This document shows positions 60,316 to 64,000 of a stretch of DNA of 64,000 nt, one piece after another. The notes under the pieces were generated by a model. The model had not been told where the DNA came from. It did not search any database and saw nothing but the letters and a program-made list of their open reading frames with translations. The stretch covers positions 37,664 to 101,663 of the forward strand of contig JAAXGZ010000064.1 of NCBI GenBank assembly GCA_012271135.1. Direction: 5' to 3'. Source of the DNA: Caldilineales bacterium. Its GTDB lineage: Bacteria; Chloroflexota; Anaerolineae; Caldilineales; Caldilineaceae. The translations under genes and the position numbers were made by a program. Numbering within the stretch: the first letter of the stretch is position 1; each line of letters begins with the position of its first letter.

Positions 60316-61056
60316 ATGGACTTCCCGTGGGAACCCCTGACCGAGGAAGACCATCGACGCATCCTGGGGGATTGGCAACGCGGCAAAGGTCTGCTGGGTG
60401 GCGATCCGCGCCTGCGGCCATCCGATTCACTGGAACCCGCATGGGCCGAGGGCCAGCGTTTCATCCGTTCCCTGATGCTTGACGCGCCGGCATCGAAAGC
60501 TGCCGCTCAATTTCTGGAGAGCCGCGAAGCTGCCCGAGCCATCGAACTGGAAATCGGGCCAGCCCGAGCCGACTTCATCCTGAACCGAGCCCACCACGAA
60601 CCGGACACCCTCTTTCTGGGAGTGGAAGTCTTGACCGCAGCCGTCCGACGCGCCCTGGTTCGGGTCGCCAGGCAGAAACTAGACAACATTTGGTTCTGCG
60701 ATGACGATGTGCGATTCGCCTTGCCAAGGCTCTGCACAAGTCGATCGCTGGCGGCGGTACATATGCTGTTCCCCGATCCTTGGTGGAAACGCAGGCACCA
60801 GCATCGAAGGCTGATGTCTCCTCCGTTCCTGTCCATGCTGGCCGAACACATGGCACCGGGAAGCCTTTTGCATGTCAGGAGCGACGTGCCGGAATTCATG
60901 GCTTGGACAAGTTGGCTCGTGGAGCAGTCCCCGGACTTCCAGCCGCCCAACATGGCCCTGGCCTGCCGGTTGCAACCCTATCAGCCAACCCATCGCGAAC
61001 TGTGGTGCAGGTCGAACGGGCTCCCGATATCCGTCCTCTGCTGCCTCCGGGCTTAA
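60316..61056 (+). CDS. trmB: tRNA (guanine-N7)-methyltransferase TrmB-like
   Basis: Methylates G46 of tRNA with SAM. The family hallmark FPDPWWKRRHQHRRL is intact. SAM motif I is unusual: EIGPARADF replaces the Gly-rich EIGxGxGxF. ATG 60316 has AAGGG close before it; GTG 60247, overlapping thrC, would add 23 residues. A long N-terminal part (about 60 residues before motif I) is present. The gene follows thrC directly. Confidence 0.83.
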   Translation: MDFPWEPLTEEDHRRILGDWQRGKGLLGGDPRLRPSDSLEPAWAEGQRFIRSLMLDAPASKAAAQFLESREAARAIELEIGPARADFILNRAHHEPDTLFLGVEVLTAAVRRALVRVARQKLDNIWFCDDDVRFALPRLCTSRSLAAVHMLFPDPWWKRRHQHRRLMSPPFLSMLAEHMAPGSLLHVRSDVPEFMAWTSWLVEQSPDFQPPNMALACRLQPYQPTHRELWCRSNGLPISVLCCLRA

Positions 61057-61093
61057 CCGCCCAAACTGTACTCCTGCATCCGGTTTACTCGAC

Positions 61094-61873
61094 ATGGCCG
61101 TTATCCCCCAGTGGTATCTCGACAACTACAGCCCGGACCGCGACACCGAAAACGGTTCCACGGCCCTGCCCCCCTTCACCGTGGTAATTCCTACGCTCAA
61201 CGAAGCGGAGTCCTTGCTGCCGATTCTGCATGTCGTCCGACGGATGGCCGATGAGGTACTGGTGGTTGACGGGAACAGCACGGACGGGACGGAGCAGGTG
61301 GCTGCCGCCGCCGGAGCGACCGTCCTGCGCGACAACGGCATGGGCAAGGGCGCGGCCGTACGGCAGGGCCTACTGGCGGCGCGCAACGAAATCGTCGTCC
61401 TGATGGATGCGGACGGCTCCCACGACCCCACCGAAATCCCCCGCCTGATCGGCTCCATCGTGCGCAATGAGGCTGACCATGTATCGGGCTCCCGCATGAT
61501 TGGCGGCAGTGATGAACTGCATGCCACCGTCAAGCAGTCCATCCGCTTGTTTGGCAGCCAGGTCATTACGCTGGTCATCAACTACAGTCAGGGGGTCCGC
61601 ATGACCGACTGCCAGAATGGCTTCAGGGCCATTCGGCGCTCGGTGGCCCTGGACCTGGGGCTGACGGAGGACATTCACACCATCGAACAGGAGATGATTA
61701 TCAAGACGATCCGTTGCGGATACCGTCTGTGCGAGGTGCCCAGTCATGAATTCCCGAGGGCCAACGGCGATTCCACGTTCCGCATTCGCGACGTTTGGCT
61801 GCGCTTTGGGCTGACCCTGCTCTACTTCCTGTTCTGGTGGTCCCCCGCAAAACGAAGTCCGACGACGGTCTGA
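61094..61873 (+). CDS. Family 2 glycosyltransferase, polyprenol-phosphate type
   Basis: Transfers a sugar from a nucleotide donor, likely to a polyprenyl phosphate. VVIPTLNEAESL begins the GT-A fold, LMDADGSHDPTEIP carries the DxD site, and SQGVRMTDCQNGFRAI is typical of the DPM1-like branch. 259 residues with a hydrophobic C-terminal segment (about 232-250). Followed 62 bp later by a large membrane protein that could use the product. Confidence 0.87.
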   Translation: MAVIPQWYLDNYSPDRDTENGSTALPPFTVVIPTLNEAESLLPILHVVRRMADEVLVVDGNSTDGTEQVAAAAGATVLRDNGMGKGAAVRQGLLAARNEIVVLMDADGSHDPTEIPRLIGSIVRNEADHVSGSRMIGGSDELHATVKQSIRLFGSQVITLVINYSQGVRMTDCQNGFRAIRRSVALDLGLTEDIHTIEQEMIIKTIRCGYRLCEVPSHEFPRANGDSTFRIRDVWLRFGLTLLYFLFWWSPAKRSPTTV

Positions 61874-61935
61874 CGGCCGAAGCCCCTGAAACGCCTGTCC
61901 GGGAAACCCGCTGCGCGCAGTTCCGGTCGCACGCC

Positions 61936-63840
61936 ATGCACGCCACCGGCCCGAAGCCTTGGCCCGAGGGCCGTGAACGACTCTGGATTGCCGGCCTGCT
62001 GTTGCTCTTTGCGCTGCTGGCCGCGTACTTTAGCGTCGCAGTGCCCGCCTTTGAAACCCCCGACGAGTTTCAGCACCTGGCGTTCGTCCAGCATGTCGTT
62101 ACCTGGTACGACCTGCCGCGTTCGGAACCGAACACGCCGGGTCTCTGGCAACAACAGGGCACCCAGGCACCCCTCTATTACATCGCCGGCGCGATCCTTA
62201 CGGGGTGGATCGATCTGTCGGACTTCCCGGCTCTGGCCGACCGCATCAACCCATATGCCCATCTAGGTCAGGAAACGGCTACGGAGAACCGGAACTACTT
62301 CCTGGCGCACGGCAACGACGGTTGGCCATGGTCGGGCCCATTCCTGGCCCTACACATCCTGCGCCTGTGGTCCATCCTTCTGTGTTGCATCACCCTGTGG
62401 GCAACCTACCGTTTCGTCCGGTTGTTCCTGAATCCCGCCGTGGCCCTGTCAACCACAGCCCTACTCGCATTCGTGCCGCAATTTGTGTTTATCGGGGCCT
62501 CCGTCAACAACGACAACCTGATAGTCGCCGCGGCAGCAGTGCTAATCTGGCGCCTGGCGGAATGGATGCGCTTTGGGGATGCTCCGCACTGCCCCCAGGA
62601 TCGACGGGCCGCGGTGCATCAGGGATGGTCGCTGGGAGCTTGGCTCGGCATCGCACTTGGGGCCAAGCTGAGTGGTCTGGGGTTGACGGCCGTGGTTCTG
62701 TTGGCCTTGGCTTGGATTGCCTGGAGGCGCGGCGACGGCAGGTTTGTCTTCGACACGGGTTGGCGGATGGCGGTCCCGGCCGCGATGGTGTCCGGGTGGT
62801 GGTACGTGCGCAACCTGTCGATGTACCGTGATCCACTGGCTTGGAACATTTGGGAAGCCAATATCGACCTGCGCCGGGAGGCTCTGACCTTTTCCGGCTT
62901 TGTCCGTGAACTCCCGTTCATGTTTCGCAGCTTCTGGGGTGTCTTCGGTGGGCTGACACTTCCATATCCAAAGGTTGTTTACACAGTCCTTGGCATCCTG
63001 ACACTGGTCGCGGTGGCCGGCTTTCTGCTGTGGGTTCTGCGGTGGGCACGCCGCCTTGACCCCGAACAGTACCTCTTTCACAATGTCCGATTCATGCAGG
63101 GCATGCTGGCCTTCTCCTGGCTGGGAATCCTGCTGGTTGCCTGGCTGAGGTTCATGTTGGTGGCACCGGCGGCGCAGGGACGGTACTTGTTTCCCGCGAT
63201 CCCGGTGCTGGCACTGGCGGTCGGCTTGGGTGCAGGCCTCTGGCCCGCCGGAGTTCGCAAAATCCTTGTGATTGTTCCGGCCGGATTGTTCCTTCTCAGT
63301 ACCGCCACACCATCCTGGATCATTAATCCGGCCTTTGTGCCACCCGAATCCCTGCGCTACGTGGATGCAGACTGGGAAGTCCACAGGGACTGGACCGGTC
63401 CGGCAGGCGACCATCCCAGCATGCAGCTGTCCGCCGTTGACCTGCCATCCGCGGTGACTCCCGGGAAATCTGTCCGGGTCCACTTGCAGCTGGCGGCAAT
63501 CGAGCGGCCGCAGTCCGACTGGGCCCTGTTCCTGCACCTGCGCGACCGGGACGGCAACATTGTGGCGCAGTTCGACTCCTTTCCCGGAGGCGGCCTTTGG
63601 CCGACCACGCAGTGGCCCATTGGCGAGGAGCGGCAAGAACGGATTACCGTTTCGGTACCCGCACATGTGGAACCCGGCGCGGAACTGGCCTGGGTGTTCG
63701 GCCTGTACCATCCGGTCCGCTGGACACGAACCCATTGGGTGGACGCGGATCACATCGGGCCGATCAATCGGGATGCGGCCCACAACGAACTGTTCCTGGG
63801 TACGTCCCGCGTGGTGCAGCCGACGGCTGCGGAGGGCTGA
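61936..63840 (+). CDS. DUF2142-like multi-pass membrane protein
   Basis: A 634-residue integral protein with about 11 helices. ETPDEFQHLAF after the first helix matches the PDExxH motif of DUF2142/GT-C-like proteins, which are probably glycosyltransferases using lipid-linked donors. The C-terminal about 150 residues are soluble and beta-rich. ATG 61936 is used; a GTG further upstream cannot be excluded. Context with the GT2 gene suggests surface glycan assembly (inference). Confidence 0.75.
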   Translation: MHATGPKPWPEGRERLWIAGLLLLFALLAAYFSVAVPAFETPDEFQHLAFVQHVVTWYDLPRSEPNTPGLWQQQGTQAPLYYIAGAILTGWIDLSDFPALADRINPYAHLGQETATENRNYFLAHGNDGWPWSGPFLALHILRLWSILLCCITLWATYRFVRLFLNPAVALSTTALLAFVPQFVFIGASVNNDNLIVAAAAVLIWRLAEWMRFGDAPHCPQDRRAAVHQGWSLGAWLGIALGAKLSGLGLTAVVLLALAWIAWRRGDGRFVFDTGWRMAVPAAMVSGWWYVRNLSMYRDPLAWNIWEANIDLRREALTFSGFVRELPFMFRSFWGVFGGLTLPYPKVVYTVLGILTLVAVAGFLLWVLRWARRLDPEQYLFHNVRFMQGMLAFSWLGILLVAWLRFMLVAPAAQGRYLFPAIPVLALAVGLGAGLWPAGVRKILVIVPAGLFLLSTATPSWIINPAFVPPESLRYVDADWEVHRDWTGPAGDHPSMQLSAVDLPSAVTPGKSVRVHLQLAAIERPQSDWALFLHLRDRDGNIVAQFDSFPGGGLWPTTQWPIGEERQERITVSVPAHVEPGAELAWVFGLYHPVRWTRTHWVDADHIGPINRDAAHNELFLGTSRVVQPTAAEG

Positions 63841-63934
63841 CGGCGGGAACCGATCGCGAAGTCTCATTCCGTTGGTTGGCAGGACACGCGGGGACCTGCC
63901 TCGGGGAGCCGACCCGCGCAGCTGGCTAGTGGGC

Positions 63935-64000
63935 GGCACTGTTTCAATCTCGTTGATATGGGTGGCGGTCCGTCAGGGGCATCCTCCGTACCAGCGCGTT
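63935..64000. mobile_element. Terminal end of an insertion element running off the window
   Basis: Begins with the same GGCACTGTTTCA as the miniature element at 41044, and matches it over about the first 29 bases with one change. The flanking 8 bases are TAGTGGGC. Interior bases after 63964 differ from the short element. The other end and any transposase lie beyond the window. The 94 bp between the upstream gene and this end show nothing. Confidence 0.7.

Noticed and set aside
62542..63939. 465-codon antisense frame opposite the DUF2142-like gene
   Set aside because: No recognisable domain; the sense frame has helices and a known motif.

Overview
The window is a GC-rich bacterial chromosome segment with dense, short-spaced operons on both strands. 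The gene set suggests Chloroflexota (moderate confidence, from gene content only): a b6-like cytochrome b with a Rieske protein and a diheme cytochrome c, a pyruvate:ferredoxin oxidoreductase split into alpha-gamma and delta-beta genes, a short HisG paired with HisZ, a LysK-type deacylase, type 2 IPP isomerase, and LexA. No phage or plasmid genes are visible. Both window edges cut elements: the Rieske gene starts before base 1, and an insertion-element end runs off the right edge.

Layout. 1-3140: respiratory bc-type complex (Rieske, fused cytochrome b, diheme cytochrome c), then tRNA-Gly(CCC) and an SLC13 permease. 5300-11100: HMCES/YedK, an FmdB zinc ribbon, and a tightly coupled operon hisZ-hisG-rmlC-like-mtnP-lysK. 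11100-15010 (minus): ABC-F ATPase, SDR, methyltransferase and SRPBCC protein. 15175-20900: tRNA nucleotidyltransferase, two tandem CorC/HlyC membrane proteins, a GPH sugar transporter. 20970-25226: an unusual trio, a 1033-residue glycosidase-like/SH3-repeat/M23 protein, a SpoIIE-type phosphatase and a small P-loop protein. 25401-29138: the two pyruvate:ferredoxin oxidoreductase genes, closed by a strong terminator.

29424-43587 is almost entirely minus strand: polyprenyl synthase and IPP isomerase (isoprenoids), a divergent acpP, a sugar isomerase-like protein, a heterodimeric ABC exporter, then a sugar catabolism cluster (xylose isomerase, Gfo/Idh/MocA oxidoreductase, TIM-barrel isomerase, beta-glucuronidase). 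A 166-bp miniature inverted-repeat element with an 8-bp target duplication sits inside that cluster. 43763-53381: HAD phosphatase, tyrS, fabI, a lactonase-like propeller, lexA, an O-antigen ligase-like protein, a TlpA thioredoxin and 6-phosphogluconate dehydrogenase.

53683-56294: a GlgC/GlgD-like pair for ADP-glucose synthesis. 56594-58758: two adjacent genes I cannot assign to any family, behind an extended -10 promoter. 58896-63840: threonine synthase, TrmB, a GT2 glycosyltransferase and a DUF2142-like membrane protein. The last 66 bases carry the same terminal repeat as the miniature element at 41 kb, so a related element begins there.
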